A DNA stretch of 64,000 nt from Ancylobacter crimeensis (GTDB lineage Bacteria; Pseudomonadota; Alphaproteobacteria; Rhizobiales; Xanthobacteraceae): positions 186,001 through 250,000 of the forward strand of contig NZ_JALKCH010000006.1 of the NCBI RefSeq assembly GCF_023016805.1, written 5' to 3'. The position numbers were made by a program, and so were the translations under genes. Below the pieces are notes generated by a model, which was not told the origin of the DNA, made no database searches, and saw nothing but the letters and a program-made list of their open reading frames with translations. Of this stretch, positions 1 through 8,805 are shown piece by piece (the stretch's first letter is position 1; every line of letters starts with the position of its first letter).

Positions 1-1704
1 TATCTCGACGAGACCGGCCGCAGCGACGAGCGGATCGCGCTGGTCGAGGCCTACTCCAAGGCGCAGGGCATGTGGCGCCACGAGGGCACCGCTGATCCCG
101 TGTTCACCGACATCCTCGAGCTGGACATCTCCTCGGTGCTGCCCTCGCTCGCCGGCCCCAAGCGCCCGCAGGACCGGGTGCTGCTTTCCGGCACCAAGGC
201 GGGCTTCCTCTCGGCGCTGGAAGGCGAGTTCAAGAAGGCCGGTGAGGCCGCCAAGCGGGTGCCGGTGGAAGGCACCGACTACACGCTCGGCCATGGCGAC
301 GTGACGATCGCCGCCATCACCTCCTGCACCAACACCTCGAACCCCAGCGTGCTGATCGCCGCCGGCCTGCTCGCCCGCAACGCGGTCGCCAGGAGGCTGA
401 CCTCGAAGCCGTGGGTGAAAACCTCTCTGGCGCCCGGCTCGCAGGTCGTCGAGGGCTATCTGAACGCCGCTGGCCTGCAGCATGACCTCGACGCGATCGG
501 CTTCAATCTGGTCGGCTTCGGCTGCACCACCTGCATCGGCAATTCCGGCCCGCTGCCGGAGCCGATCTCGGAAGCCATCAACAAGAACGACCTCGTCGCC
601 GGCGCCGTCATCTCCGGCAACCGCAACTTCGAAGGCCGCGTAAACCCGGATGTGAAGGCGAACTACCTCGCCTCGCCGCCGCTGGTCGTCGCCTATGCGC
701 TGGCGGGCTCGCTGCAGATCGACCTCACCACCGAGCCGCTCGGCACGGGTTCGGACGGGCAGCCGGTCTATCTCAAGGACATCTGGCCCTCGAACCAGGA
801 GATCGCGACCTTCATCCGCGAGAACGTCACCAAGAAGATGTTCCAGGAGAAATATGCCGACGTCTTCAAGGGCGACGAGAACTGGCAGAAGATCGCCGTC
901 CCGCAAGGCGAGACCTATGCCTGGGACGACCGCTCCACCTATGTGCAGAACCCGCCCTATTTCGAGGGCATGGGCATGGTGCCGGAGCCGGTCACCGATA
1001 TCCTCTCGGCGCGGGTGATGGGCCTGTTCCTCGATTCGATCACAACCGACCACATCTCTCCGGCCGGTTCGATCAAGGAAGCGAGCCCCGCGGGCGTCTA
1101 TCTGCGCGACCACCAGGTGCGCCCGGCCGACTTCAACCAGTACGGCACCCGGCGCGGAAATCATCAGGTCATGATGCGCGGCACCTTCGCCAATATCCGC
1201 ATCAAGAATCAGATGCTGGGCGGCAAGGAGGGCGGCTTCACCCGGCACTGGCCGGACGGCACCGAAATGCCGATCTACGACGCCGCCATGCTCTACAAGA
1301 GCGAGGGCGTACCGCTCGTGGTGTTCGCCGGCAAGGAATACGGCACTGGCTCCTCGCGCGACTGGGCGGCCAAGGGCACCAAGCTGCTCGGCATCCGTGC
1401 GGTGATCGCCCAGAGCTTCGAGCGCATCCACCGTTCGAACCTCGTCGGCATGGGCATCGTGCCGCTGGTGTTCCAGGGCGAGGATTCCTGGCAGACGCTC
1501 GGCCTCAAGGGCGACGAGATCGTCACCATTCGCGGCATCGAGGGCGACCTCAAGCCGCGCCAGACGCTAACCGCCGAGATCCGGTTCGGCGATGGGAGCG
1601 TGAAGAACGTGCCGCTCACCTGCCGCATCGACACGCTGGACGAGCTGGATTACTTCCGCAATGGCGGCATCCTGCAATACGTGCTGCGCAATCTTGCGGC
1701 GTGA
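1..1704 (+). CDS. acnA: aconitate hydratase, C-terminal part (5' end outside window)
   Basis: Aconitase isomerises citrate and isocitrate in the cytoplasmic TCA cycle using a [4Fe-4S] cluster. The frame is open from base 1, so the true start lies upstream; 567 residues are visible of a protein usually near 900. Two cluster-ligand regions can be read: SCTNTSNPSV (Cys codon near 325) and GCTTCIGNSG (near 525-545, two further Cys). The C-terminal swivel domain follows, with KEYGTGSSRDWAAKG and QSFERIHRSNLVGMG. The order and sequences match the AcnA/IRP branch rather than AcnB. It is a backbone gene, followed by an exported DUF1223 protein on the same strand. Confidence 0.95.
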   Translation, partial: YLDETGRSDERIALVEAYSKAQGMWRHEGTADPVFTDILELDISSVLPSLAGPKRPQDRVLLSGTKAGFLSALEGEFKKAGEAAKRVPVEGTDYTLGHGDVTIAAITSCTNTSNPSVLIAAGLLARNAVARRLTSKPWVKTSLAPGSQVVEGYLNAAGLQHDLDAIGFNLVGFGCTTCIGNSGPLPEPISEAINKNDLVAGAVISGNRNFEGRVNPDVKANYLASPPLVVAYALAGSLQIDLTTEPLGTGSDGQPVYLKDIWPSNQEIATFIRENVTKKMFQEKYADVFKGDENWQKIAVPQGETYAWDDRSTYVQNPPYFEGMGMVPEPVTDILSARVMGLFLDSITTDHISPAGSIKEASPAGVYLRDHQVRPADFNQYGTRRGNHQVMMRGTFANIRIKNQMLGGKEGGFTRHWPDGTEMPIYDAAMLYKSEGVPLVVFAGKEYGTGSSRDWAAKGTKLLGIRAVIAQSFERIHRSNLVGMGIVPLVFQGEDSWQTLGLKGDEIVTIRGIEGDLKPRQTLTAEIRFGDGSVKNVPLTCRIDTLDELDYFRNGGILQYVLRNLAA

Positions 1705-1814
1705 CGTGATGGGGAGGGTGGCGATCGGAGCCGAGCCGCCGCCCTTCCCACCTCACCTTTCCGTGCAGCGGCGACACCCGAATGTGACTGGTGCCGCCGG
1801 CCGCCCCGGCCTTA

Positions 1815-2714
1815 ATGGCAACGAAGCTGCTGAAGCGACAAGCCAGTGATCTGCCTCCGGGAGCCGCCTTGCACCTGATCTCCGCCTCGACGCCGGGTCC
1901 GGCTGCGCACAGCGCCACCCGATCTCTCCGCCCCGCATGGCTCATACCGCCATTGGGGCTGGCGATGTTCGTCGGCATGCTGGCGAGCGTTCTCGCTCCC
2001 TTCGCCGCATGGGCCGACAGCACTGCACCAGCGACGCCCACCGGGCCTGGCGCCACCAGCGCCATTCCCGTTGCGGTGGTCGAACTCTACACCAGCCAGG
2101 GCTGCTCCTCCTGTCCGCCGGCCGACACCCTTCTCGGCGCGCTGGCCGCGACACCGGGTTATGTGCCCCTCACGCTGGCGGTGGATTACTGGGACTATCT
2201 CGGCTGGAAGGACACGCTGGCCAAGCATGGCCATTCGGTGCGGCAGAAGGCCTATGCCCGGATGCGCGGCGACGGCAAGATGTTCACACCCCAAGTGGTG
2301 ATCAACGGCCAGATGATGACGGTCGGCAACGACAAGCCGGCGCTCGATGCCGCGCTCGCCAAGGCCCCGCCCCTCACGGTGCCGGTCAGCGTGATGCAGT
2401 CGGACAATGATCGTCTCGCCATCACCATCGGTAACGGGCTCGGCGCCGGAGAGGTGTGGCTCTGCCCGGTCAGCCGCAGCGAGACCGTGAAGATCGGTCG
2501 CGGCGAGAACGAGGGCACGACAGTCGACTACCACAATGTCGTGCGCGGCTGGTTCAAGCTTGGAGACTGGACCGGCGGCAAGGCCCGCTTTACCGCCAGG
2601 CTGGACGAATTGCGCGGCGAGGATGTGGATGCGGTGGCGGTGCTGGTGCAATCGGGCACCGCGGTCGCCCCTGGCCCGATCCTCGGCGCGGCGCTGATGC
2701 CGATCTCGCGCTGA
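1815..2714 (+). CDS. DUF1223 family exported thioredoxin-fold protein
   Basis: Matches the DUF1223 family of alphaproteobacterial periplasmic proteins with a thioredoxin-like fold and no proven function. A hydrophobic segment (WLIPPLGLAMFVGMLASVLA) ends in an AWA|D-like signal cleavage site. It is followed by the family hallmark VELYTSQGCSSCPPAD with a CSSC motif, then VDYWDYLGWKD and FTPQVVINGQ. The start is uncertain: ATG 1815 is used, but GTG 1791 and ATG 1965, just before the hydrophobic stretch, are alternatives and none has a convincing ribosome binding site. In many Rhizobiales this family lies next to acnA, which fits here. Confidence 0.85.
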   Translation: MATKLLKRQASDLPPGAALHLISASTPGPAAHSATRSLRPAWLIPPLGLAMFVGMLASVLAPFAAWADSTAPATPTGPGATSAIPVAVVELYTSQGCSSCPPADTLLGALAATPGYVPLTLAVDYWDYLGWKDTLAKHGHSVRQKAYARMRGDGKMFTPQVVINGQMMTVGNDKPALDAALAKAPPLTVPVSVMQSDNDRLAITIGNGLGAGEVWLCPVSRSETVKIGRGENEGTTVDYHNVVRGWFKLGDWTGGKARFTARLDELRGEDVDAVAVLVQSGTAVAPGPILGAALMPISR

Positions 2715-2760
2715 CGCCCCTCACCCCTTCCGCTCATGGCCCGCCTATGTGCAAAGAAAA

Positions 2761-2883
2761 AGGGCCGTGCGAACGGCCCTGAGAAACATTGGTCGGGGGA
2801 TTGAACCAAGAACATATCGGAGGCCGGTCCGCCGGACACCCAGGGGGCTGGGGGCTGGGGAACCGGATGCCCTACGGACCGGC
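2761..2883 (-). ncRNA. candidate structured small RNA ending in an intrinsic terminator
   Basis: Read on the minus strand the block begins with a perfect 10-bp inverted repeat, GGCCGGTCCG (2874-2883) with its complement (2822-2831). Inside this is a CCGG-closed hairpin. A TTGGT/ACCAA hairpin follows, and the block ends with an 8-bp stem AGGGCCGT-GCGA-ACGGCCCT (2761-2780) followed on the minus strand by TTTTTCTTT. That last stem is a good intrinsic terminator for minus-strand transcription, yet no minus-strand gene feeds into it. The simplest reading is a stand-alone small RNA. I do not recognise its family. Confidence 0.4.
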
Positions 2884-3124
2884 CCACGCGATGGTGACGT
2901 TATCGGCCGCCCGCTTGGCGTCGGAAGGGCCGAATTCGGGCGACTTCATGAAATCGGTTACGAGCGCGTGATGTGCCGATGATCGCACGGGGTGACTTGA
3001 TGCCCGGCGAGAGCGGAGTGATCATGACCGGCCGGTGACACGTCGCCCCGTGCGTCGCCCGTCGGGCCGGCCGCTGATGGCCGCGCGCACGAATGCCGCG
3101 GCGAAGCGAGGAGGGGAGGACCGC

Positions 3125-3478
3125 GTGGCGGACATCGAACCCATAGCCTTTCCCGGTCAGGCTGCCGCGGGCGAGCGCCCGGCCTGCGTAACCTTCGACC
3201 GGCGCGAACTGGACCGCATCCTCGATCTCTACGGACGCATGGTGGCCATCGGCGAATGGCGCGATTACGCCATCGACTTCCTGAAGGACCGGGCGGTGTT
3301 CTCGATCTTCCGGCGCTCCACCGAATATCCGATCTACCGCATCGAAAAGGATCCCCGCCTCAGCCGCAAGCAGGGTGCCTATGCGGTGGTGTCGCAGACC
3401 GGGCTCATCCTCAAGCGCGGCCACGACCTCGCCCGCGTCATCGCGGTGCTCGACAAGCCGCTGCGCGCCGTGAACTGA
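3125..3478 (+). CDS. DUF2794 domain protein
   Basis: A 117-residue protein matching DUF2794, a small conserved protein of Alphaproteobacteria with no assigned function. Diagnostic stretches are FDRRELDRILDLYGRMVA, EWRDYAIDFLKDRAVFSIFR and RKQGAYAVVS. The GTG at 3125 was chosen because AGGGGAGGA sits 5 bases upstream and the resulting length is typical; an in-frame GTG at 3035 would add 30 residues of low-complexity sequence. It is the last backbone gene before the integrated element. Confidence 0.85.
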   Translation: MADIEPIAFPGQAAAGERPACVTFDRRELDRILDLYGRMVAIGEWRDYAIDFLKDRAVFSIFRRSTEYPIYRIEKDPRLSRKQGAYAVVSQTGLILKRGHDLARVIAVLDKPLRAVN

Positions 3479-3614
3479 ACACGTGGGGGCGGCGCACTCT
3501 CTCTGGACTTCCGCCCTCCGCTCATGGCACATAGCGGCGTGCCCACGTACCGAGCCGGATTCTTGCCCGACAGGATTCTCGCGACGCCGGATCTTGCATG
3601 GTCGAGGGCCCGCT

Positions 3615-3656
3615 GCGGGTGTGGCGGAACCGGTAGACGCGGCGGACTCAAAATCC
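3615..3656 (+). pseudogene. 5' half of tRNA-Leu(CAA), split by integration
   Basis: The acceptor 5' strand GCGGGTG, the D-arm (GGCGGAACCGGTAGACGC) and the anticodon arm through the CTCAAAA loop are intact. The sequence then runs into CCTTACGAAAAATTTC, which cannot supply a variable arm, T-arm or acceptor 3' strand. The missing 3' half is found 40.7 kb away at 44397-44456, where CACCCGC pairs exactly with GCGGGTG. The gene is therefore interrupted inside its anticodon stem-loop by element 1. Confidence 0.9.
3642..3656. repeat. attL core of element 1
   Basis: GCGGACTCAAAATCC, identical to 44397-44411. It covers the anticodon stem-loop of the target tRNA. Flanking bases differ on both sides of the two copies, so the shared core is exactly 15 bp. 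Confidence 0.88.
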
Positions 3657-3730
3657 CCTTACGAAAAATTTCGAACGAAAAAATATCAATAAAATCAAAA
3701 ACATTTGCAATTTCAAACGCGCCTGATACC

Positions 3731-3750
3731 CTTACACATGTCTTACACAT
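3731..3750. promoter_or_regulatory. left arm-type integrase sites
   Basis: Two copies of CTTACACAT start at 3731 and 3742, 11 bp apart (one helical turn), just upstream of the integrase gene. The same 9-mer occurs at 44304, 44315 and 44335 at the other end, with the same 11-bp spacing for the first pair. Placement is that of arm sites bound by the integrase N-terminal domain; they may also let the integrase regulate its own promoter. Confidence 0.7.
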
Positions 3751-3762
3751 TTTGGCATATGA

Positions 3763-5049
3763 ATGGAGCTCGAAACGCACAGTCTGATGGATGGCAAACT
3801 CCACGTTTACAAACGGGAGAATAGTCGGTTCTGGCAGTGCTCGACCTACATGGGTGGCCGCAACCATCGCGCGACCACCAAGGAAGAAAGCCTTCTACTC
3901 GCTCAAGAGTTTGCGCGCGAATGGTATATGGAGCGTTACGTCGAAGAGCGTCACCGCAGGCGTAATGGCGCTCCGCTGAACGGCACCGTTCAGCGCTCTT
4001 CGGTCGGAACCGACACGCCGCCCGATAGGCGGCGCAGGCGAACGCCGAGCGGCCCAACATTCGATGAGGCCGCCGACACCTTTTTCAAGGAGTACGAAAT
4101 CAGCGTCGCTGGCGAGCGCAACGCCGCCTATGTGGCGCAAAAGCGTATGCAGATCGACGTGCACCTGAAGCCATTTTTCGGCGCCGGTAAGCCGGTCGCC
4201 GACGTAACGGAAGGGAAAGTTCAGGACTACCGCGTGCATCGCCTGACTTCGCGCATCAACCCCAAGACGGGAGAGGTGCGCCGCCCGGCGCGCAGCACCC
4301 TGCACAGCGAAATCGTCACCCTTCGTCAGATCCTCAAAACGGCGAAGCGCAAGCAGTGGATCGAGGTGGTACCCGACCTGTCTGCCGCTTACAAAACATC
4401 AGGGAAGGTCGAGCACCGAGCGTGGTTCTCGCCCGAGGAATACCGGACCCTCTACGAGGCAACCCGCGAACGCGCCAAGGACCCACCGAAGGAGCGCTGG
4501 CGCGAGGTGTGCGAGAATTTCCATGACTACGTGCTGTTCATGGTCAACACCGGTCTCCGGCCCGACGAGTCCGCCCGGCTCGAACTACGCGATGTCAAAG
4601 TGGTGAAGGATGAGGAAACGGGCGAACGTATTCTTGAGATCGAGGTTCGCGGCAAACGTGGTGTCGGTCACTGCAAAAGCATGCCGGGGGCCGTTCACCC
4701 GCTTGAACGACTTCGCAAACGCAAACAGCTATCGCCTACCTCCAAGATTTTTGGCAAAACGCCCCGCGAATTGATGAACACGGTTCTGGACGAACTGGAA
4801 CTGAAGTTCGATCGCGATGGGCATGTGCGTACCTGCTACAGCCTGCGCCACACTTATATTTGTATGCGCCTTCTTGAAGGAGCGGATATCTACGCACTTG
4901 CCAAGAACTGCCGTACAAGCGTTGAGATGATCGAAAAACACTACGCTGTTCATTTGAAGAACATTATTAGCGCAGCCTCAGTCAATACGCGAAAAATCAA
5001 GCCGAAATCAGTGAACCCGAACAAACTTAAGCCAAAGTCACGCAAGTAA
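3763..5049 (+). CDS. int: tyrosine-recombinase integrase of element 1
   Basis: A 428-residue phage-type integrase that should recombine attP with the anticodon arm of tRNA-Leu. Residues 1-60 form a small arm-binding-like domain, 100-210 a SAM-like core-binding domain, and 215-400 the catalytic domain. Catalytic residues visible are Arg266 (TGLRPDE), Lys298 (RGKRG), Arg362-His363 (YSLRHTY, with Tyr in place of the usual first His), His393 and Tyr394 (EKHY). The C-tail is Lys-rich. It lies beside attL and its arm sites, reading inward, and is followed after 62 bp by the element's own tRNA-Leu. The start could also be ATG 3787. Confidence 0.93.
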   Translation: MELETHSLMDGKLHVYKRENSRFWQCSTYMGGRNHRATTKEESLLLAQEFAREWYMERYVEERHRRRNGAPLNGTVQRSSVGTDTPPDRRRRRTPSGPTFDEAADTFFKEYEISVAGERNAAYVAQKRMQIDVHLKPFFGAGKPVADVTEGKVQDYRVHRLTSRINPKTGEVRRPARSTLHSEIVTLRQILKTAKRKQWIEVVPDLSAAYKTSGKVEHRAWFSPEEYRTLYEATRERAKDPPKERWREVCENFHDYVLFMVNTGLRPDESARLELRDVKVVKDEETGERILEIEVRGKRGVGHCKSMPGAVHPLERLRKRKQLSPTSKIFGKTPRELMNTVLDELELKFDRDGHVRTCYSLRHTYICMRLLEGADIYALAKNCRTSVEMIEKHYAVHLKNIISAASVNTRKIKPKSVNPNKLKPKSRK

Positions 5050-5111
5050 ATTCAAGCAGCGTTTATCGGTTGCGCCACCAGCAAGGCCGCTATATAGCGT
5101 GGATCTGATAT

Positions 5112-5197
5112 GCGGGCGTGGCGAAACTGGTAGACGCACGGCACTCAAAATGCCGCTCCCAAAAGGAATGTCGGTTCGATTCCGACCGCCCGCACCA
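5112..5197 (+). tRNA. tRNA-Leu(CAA) carried by element 1
   Basis: A complete class II tRNA. GCGGGCG (5112-5118) pairs with CGCCCGC (5187-5193), followed by A and encoded CCA. The anticodon stem CGGCA/TGCCG encloses loop CTCAAAA, giving anticodon CAA at 5146-5148. A long variable arm and the T-loop GGTTCGATTCC are present. It has the same specificity as the tRNA that the element splits, but differs in acceptor, anticodon-stem and variable-arm bases, so it is not a copy made from the host gene. It probably restores UUG decoding after integration. Confidence 0.95.
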
Positions 5198-5383
5198 TTT
5201 CCCACTCTCTATCGGCATGCAGCCTCCCTCGAACGGGGGAAGGCCCCGAACGGATCATGCCGCCGTTACCGCCAGTCATTGCCATGACGGAAGGGTCCGT
5301 ACGGCTCCGGTAAAGGGATGATGGTGTCGGTTCTGGCTTGTCCGGACTTAAGCCCTTCGGACGCACAAGACACTCATCAAAGC

Positions 5384-6283
5384 CTAAGCAGCCGCGCCTG
5401 CCTGGTCCAAATTAGTAGCGGCGACTATGGAGCGAAAGCCCTCCAGCAGCTCGCGGTGATGTTGAACGAGATAACGTTCTATCTCCGGGTTACCGATCAA
5501 TTTCGCCAGAAAACCGGAAACGATGACGAGATGGAGAATGTCGTCACCATAGCTGCTCTCGATCTGCTTAAAATCCTGATGAAGGGAGGCCATCTCACGC
5601 TCCATCCGGGCCATCTGTTCGGCTGTTAGTCCGGCCACTTTCTTTGGCCGCTCCGATTTCGCTAGATCTTCCTGCCTCGTAGCGGCAAGCAACGACCGGG
5701 CATAGGTAGCGGTCCAATTTCCCGCAATCTCCATGAGTTCGACCACCTCGATCTGCCGCATTGGTTTCATTCGACGCAACGAATCGAATGTCGCCGGATT
5801 GACCGAGCGATCCCTAAGAAGTTCGATGACTTCAGGGCAGATGCCGTCCAGAAGCGTCCGGCGCCGTTGTATCTGCCCAATATTTAGATCGAGCGCTTTG
5901 GCCAGCTTCTCCTCGGAGACCCCGTTTTTGATGGCCCTCAGGATCATGTAGTGCTCCTGAATCGTGGCGAGGCGATTGATCCGTTTGTTATAGGTAAAAG
6001 CCTCATCGTCATGTGCAATGAGGCAGCGGACCTCCCTGGTACCCAATTCCTGCAAGATCGCCCAGCGCATGTGGCCGTCAAGCAACACATGACGATCCGA
6101 TACGTTAGGGAGGCGTGCCACCATCAGCGGCTCGATGATCCCAACCTCTTTGACAGAGGCGGCTATCCGCCGAAACTTGACCCCTGAACGCTGGGCCGCC
6201 GTGACTTGCCGACGTGGCAAGATCTCGTCAACGGGTAGGATGATGATTTCACGCTCAAAGGCGCTGCGGACTTCCCTTTCCAT
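5384..6283 (-). CDS. ParB-like protein with RepB-type C-terminal region
   Basis: 299 residues. Residues 10-110 form a ParB/sulfiredoxin-like N-domain (IILPVDEILPRRQ, GIIEPLMV, VLLDGHMRWAIL). A helical KorB/HTH-like middle follows, then a C-terminal part resembling the RepB partition-protein tail. It is the third gene of a tightly coupled operon: its ATG overlaps the preceding stop by one base (TGATG). Recombinase plus two ParB-like proteins is a recurring cassette in alphaproteobacterial islands. Its function is not established; a regulatory or DNA-bridging partner for the recombinase is my inference. Confidence 0.8.
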   Translation of the reverse strand: MEREVRSAFEREIIILPVDEILPRRQVTAAQRSGVKFRRIAASVKEVGIIEPLMVARLPNVSDRHVLLDGHMRWAILQELGTREVRCLIAHDDEAFTYNKRINRLATIQEHYMILRAIKNGVSEEKLAKALDLNIGQIQRRRTLLDGICPEVIELLRDRSVNPATFDSLRRMKPMRQIEVVELMEIAGNWTATYARSLLAATRQEDLAKSERPKKVAGLTAEQMARMEREMASLHQDFKQIESSYGDDILHLVIVSGFLAKLIGNPEIERYLVQHHRELLEGFRSIVAATNLDQAGAAA

Positions 6284-7164
6284 CAGACAAACTCCCTGCC
6301 CAGCCGCTCCGCCAGCGGGCGTGGCATCGTGTGGATCGCCTCGGCTCTGAGCAGGGTCACAAAGTGCTCGTCCGCCAATAGGCGCTTGAGCGCGTTCACT
6401 GCGAACAGAAGGCGTCCTTGAGCGAGCGACGCCTTGCGCACCATATACTTCTGCCGGTCTGTCTCCTTTTGATAGGCTCGGACGAGAGCCGCTGCCGAGA
6501 GCGGCTGCTTGCTGGCCTTGCCAGCCCCGTGATCGACGATCCGTTTGCCGAGCAAATTGCGCTGCTCGACGATGCGCCGAATTGCCAGCACCTGGTTGCC
6601 TGGCAGTGCTTGGCGTTCATATGCATCAGCCAGGACGCGCTGCACCTCGCCATCTTTAGCGCGCGCGATCTCCATAGCTATGGCCGCCGGGATAATGCCT
6701 CGTTCCACGCCTGCCAGGAGACGCCTTTCCCCATGATCGAGTAGGCATGAAACGGCGTAGACATACTCATCGCTAAAGTCGGTCTTTGCCGCGATCTCGG
6801 CCGTCGAGTAGCCCCGATCCCGTAGGGCACCGATTTCCTCGATCAACTCCAAAGGTGAGTGCTGCCGCCTCGCCAAGTTCTCGACCAAACTCATAACATA
6901 GCAATCTTCGACAGAAGCCTCGATGACGATCGCCGGAATCTGGCGTTGCCCGAGGACGACAAAGGCCTCCAGCCTTCCTTGACCGCAGACCAGTTCATAT
7001 CCTTTACCATCGCATCTCGTGCTGACAGTGATCGGCTTCTTCAAGCCGAGACGCGCAATACTGGTCACGAGTTCATTGAAAATCTTCTTGTTCCGGGTCC
7101 TTGGATTAAGAATGTGGATTTGGTCAACTGGAATGGAGACAATCTGCGAAGCCGCTGGACTCAT
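6283..7164 (-). CDS. ParB/RepB/Spo0J family protein
   Basis: 293 residues with a clear ParB N-domain: IPVDQIHILNPRTRN, GLKKPITVS, YELVCGQGRLEAF (the equivalent of GERRxxA) and SLVENLARRQHSPLE. A helix-turn-helix region follows around residues 115-145 (YSTAEIAAKTDFSDEYVYAV). It overlaps the recombinase stop by 4 bp (ATGA) and its own stop overlaps the next start by 1 bp, so all three genes should be co-translated. No ParA is encoded nearby, so ordinary partitioning is unlikely. Confidence 0.85.
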   Translation of the reverse strand: MSPAASQIVSIPVDQIHILNPRTRNKKIFNELVTSIARLGLKKPITVSTRCDGKGYELVCGQGRLEAFVVLGQRQIPAIVIEASVEDCYVMSLVENLARRQHSPLELIEEIGALRDRGYSTAEIAAKTDFSDEYVYAVSCLLDHGERRLLAGVERGIIPAAIAMEIARAKDGEVQRVLADAYERQALPGNQVLAIRRIVEQRNLLGKRIVDHGAGKASKQPLSAAALVRAYQKETDRQKYMVRKASLAQGRLLFAVNALKRLLADEHFVTLLRAEAIHTMPRPLAERLGREFV

Positions 7165-8726
7165 GCCGTCCTCCTGACCGGGACCCGGGCTGAAAGAGAC
7201 TGGAAGGCGTCGAGAGTATCGACGCGATATGCATCCAGATAGACGCCGTTGGCGGGCGCGATACGAAGCCGCTCGACGGGAAAATCGACTCGCGGCAGCA
7301 GGTAGTAATCGAGAAGCTCGCGGTTATTCTCGCGCATGCGAACCGCGATAGTGATGTCCGGCCGAAGCCCGGCATCAAAGCGGATCTTCCAGCGGGAAGT
7401 CCCTCCTTCCGTGGTAAGACACCTTGCGATTACGACCGACACAGTGAATTCGCCGTTCACACAGAGGAGCTCGGACGCCGGATCGACCTGTACGCTTCCC
7501 CCGGCTATTTCGATTGCTTGTATGACAGCGGTGATTTGAGCGGGATGAAGGGTTCTCAAAAAGCGGTTCGTCTCGATATAGCGATAGTCGCGTTGAGGGC
7601 TATAGCCGATCAGTTCATAAGCTCTGAGCAAGCTGCCGAAGCGTGACGAATATGCCGAGCTCGATGGCATGTCGTCACGCTCGTCGATGATTAGCGCCGT
7701 CAACGTGCTCGTTTCCCGAAGCAGATTGGCAAGCCTCTGCAACATTTCATTATCCGAGAGGCGCTGGCTTCGCGCGGCGATGAGCGCAGCGGCCAAGCCG
7801 AATGTATGAGAATCAATCAGTGGCTCGAAAGCGTTCTCGGTGCGAACGATCTGGTCCGGTGGATTGCGAACCCGGTGCTCTTTTAGTTTAAAGGACACGC
7901 GATTGAAGACATTGTGACCGACATATTTCTCGTTGGTCAGCACCTGATGCACGGTTCCGCGCGTCCACGGGCGCCCCAGATCGGTTAGTTTGCTCTCGTC
8001 ATTCAGCACCATCGCGATCTGTTTTTCATTGAGATGAGCATCCACAAATAGACGATACATGCGGCGTACTGTGCGGACTTCTTCCTCTGGCCCTGGCACC
8101 AAAACGACACGATCGGTCTGAAGGCTTTTTCGCTCTCCCAACCGTAATTCTGCCTTTGGAAGACCGTGCTCATCGACTAGTTGACGACGAAGACCGTAGC
8201 CAGCCAGTCCTCCTTGTCGGAAGCCGAGGCTTATCAGCCGACACTGTCCATCAAAGACTTTTCGCGATAACTCGCGACAATATTCTCCTGCCATTGCGCG
8301 TTTCATGCTCTTGATAATGGTGGCGGTCAGACTACCGTCATTCTCGAATTCCTCCGCGCAATACCGAACATGAATTCCCGCATTCTTGCAGATCGCCTCC
8401 AGATAAGCCGCCTGATCGGGATCCTGGAAGCGGCCCCATCGGCTCACGTCATAAACAAGAATGACGCGAAAGCTCGCTGAACCCGAGACGACATCCTCTA
8501 TCAGTCGTTGTAGAGCTTCACGACCGTCAAGTTTAAGGCCGCTTTTACCTTCGTCGGCGTAAGTTCTTATAATGTCGAAGCCGCGTTCCTCGGCGTACTT
8601 GGCTATCGCTGCGGCCTGGTTCTCGGTCGAGTATTTTTGATGCTCTGTCGACATGCGCACGTACTGCGCCGCCCGGACGGAGGCGGGCTCATCGGCGCCC
8701 GGAGATGATGGTGTCCATCGAGCCAC
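7161..8726 (-). CDS. large serine recombinase
   Basis: 521 residues. The N-terminal resolvase domain has the catalytic Ser26 in QYVRMSTEHQKYS, then DEGKSGLKLDGR and VYDVSRWGRFQ. A 'Recombinase' domain follows (residues about 165-300, PWTRGTVHQVLTNEKYVGHNVFNR). The C-terminal part lacks the cysteine zinc ribbon seen in phage-type large serine integrases. It heads the operon with the two ParB-like genes. Because element 1 has its own tyrosine integrase and is bounded by the cognate att sites, this enzyme is probably cargo or a relic of another unit. Confidence 0.9.
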   Translation of the reverse strand: MARWTPSSPGADEPASVRAAQYVRMSTEHQKYSTENQAAAIAKYAEERGFDIIRTYADEGKSGLKLDGREALQRLIEDVVSGSASFRVILVYDVSRWGRFQDPDQAAYLEAICKNAGIHVRYCAEEFENDGSLTATIIKSMKRAMAGEYCRELSRKVFDGQCRLISLGFRQGGLAGYGLRRQLVDEHGLPKAELRLGERKSLQTDRVVLVPGPEEEVRTVRRMYRLFVDAHLNEKQIAMVLNDESKLTDLGRPWTRGTVHQVLTNEKYVGHNVFNRVSFKLKEHRVRNPPDQIVRTENAFEPLIDSHTFGLAAALIAARSQRLSDNEMLQRLANLLRETSTLTALIIDERDDMPSSSAYSSRFGSLLRAYELIGYSPQRDYRYIETNRFLRTLHPAQITAVIQAIEIAGGSVQVDPASELLCVNGEFTVSVVIARCLTTEGGTSRWKIRFDAGLRPDITIAVRMRENNRELLDYYLLPRVDFPVERLRIAPANGVYLDAYRVDTLDAFQSLSARVPVRRTA

Positions 8727-8805
8727 ATCGATCAGCCGCTAAAAGGGGAGGTATCCCCAAAATTTACCCTGCTGGGCCTCGACTCATAAGCAAGGAACAC
8801 TGGGA

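Noticed and set aside
2781-2815. Minus-strand GGTTCAATCC as a tRNA end
   Set aside because: The flanks do not form a cloverleaf and no CCA-bearing acceptor stem pairs; treated instead as part of the folded small RNA candidate.
2900-3532. 210-codon minus-strand open frame
   Set aside because: Antisense to the DUF2794 gene, which matches its family over most of its length.
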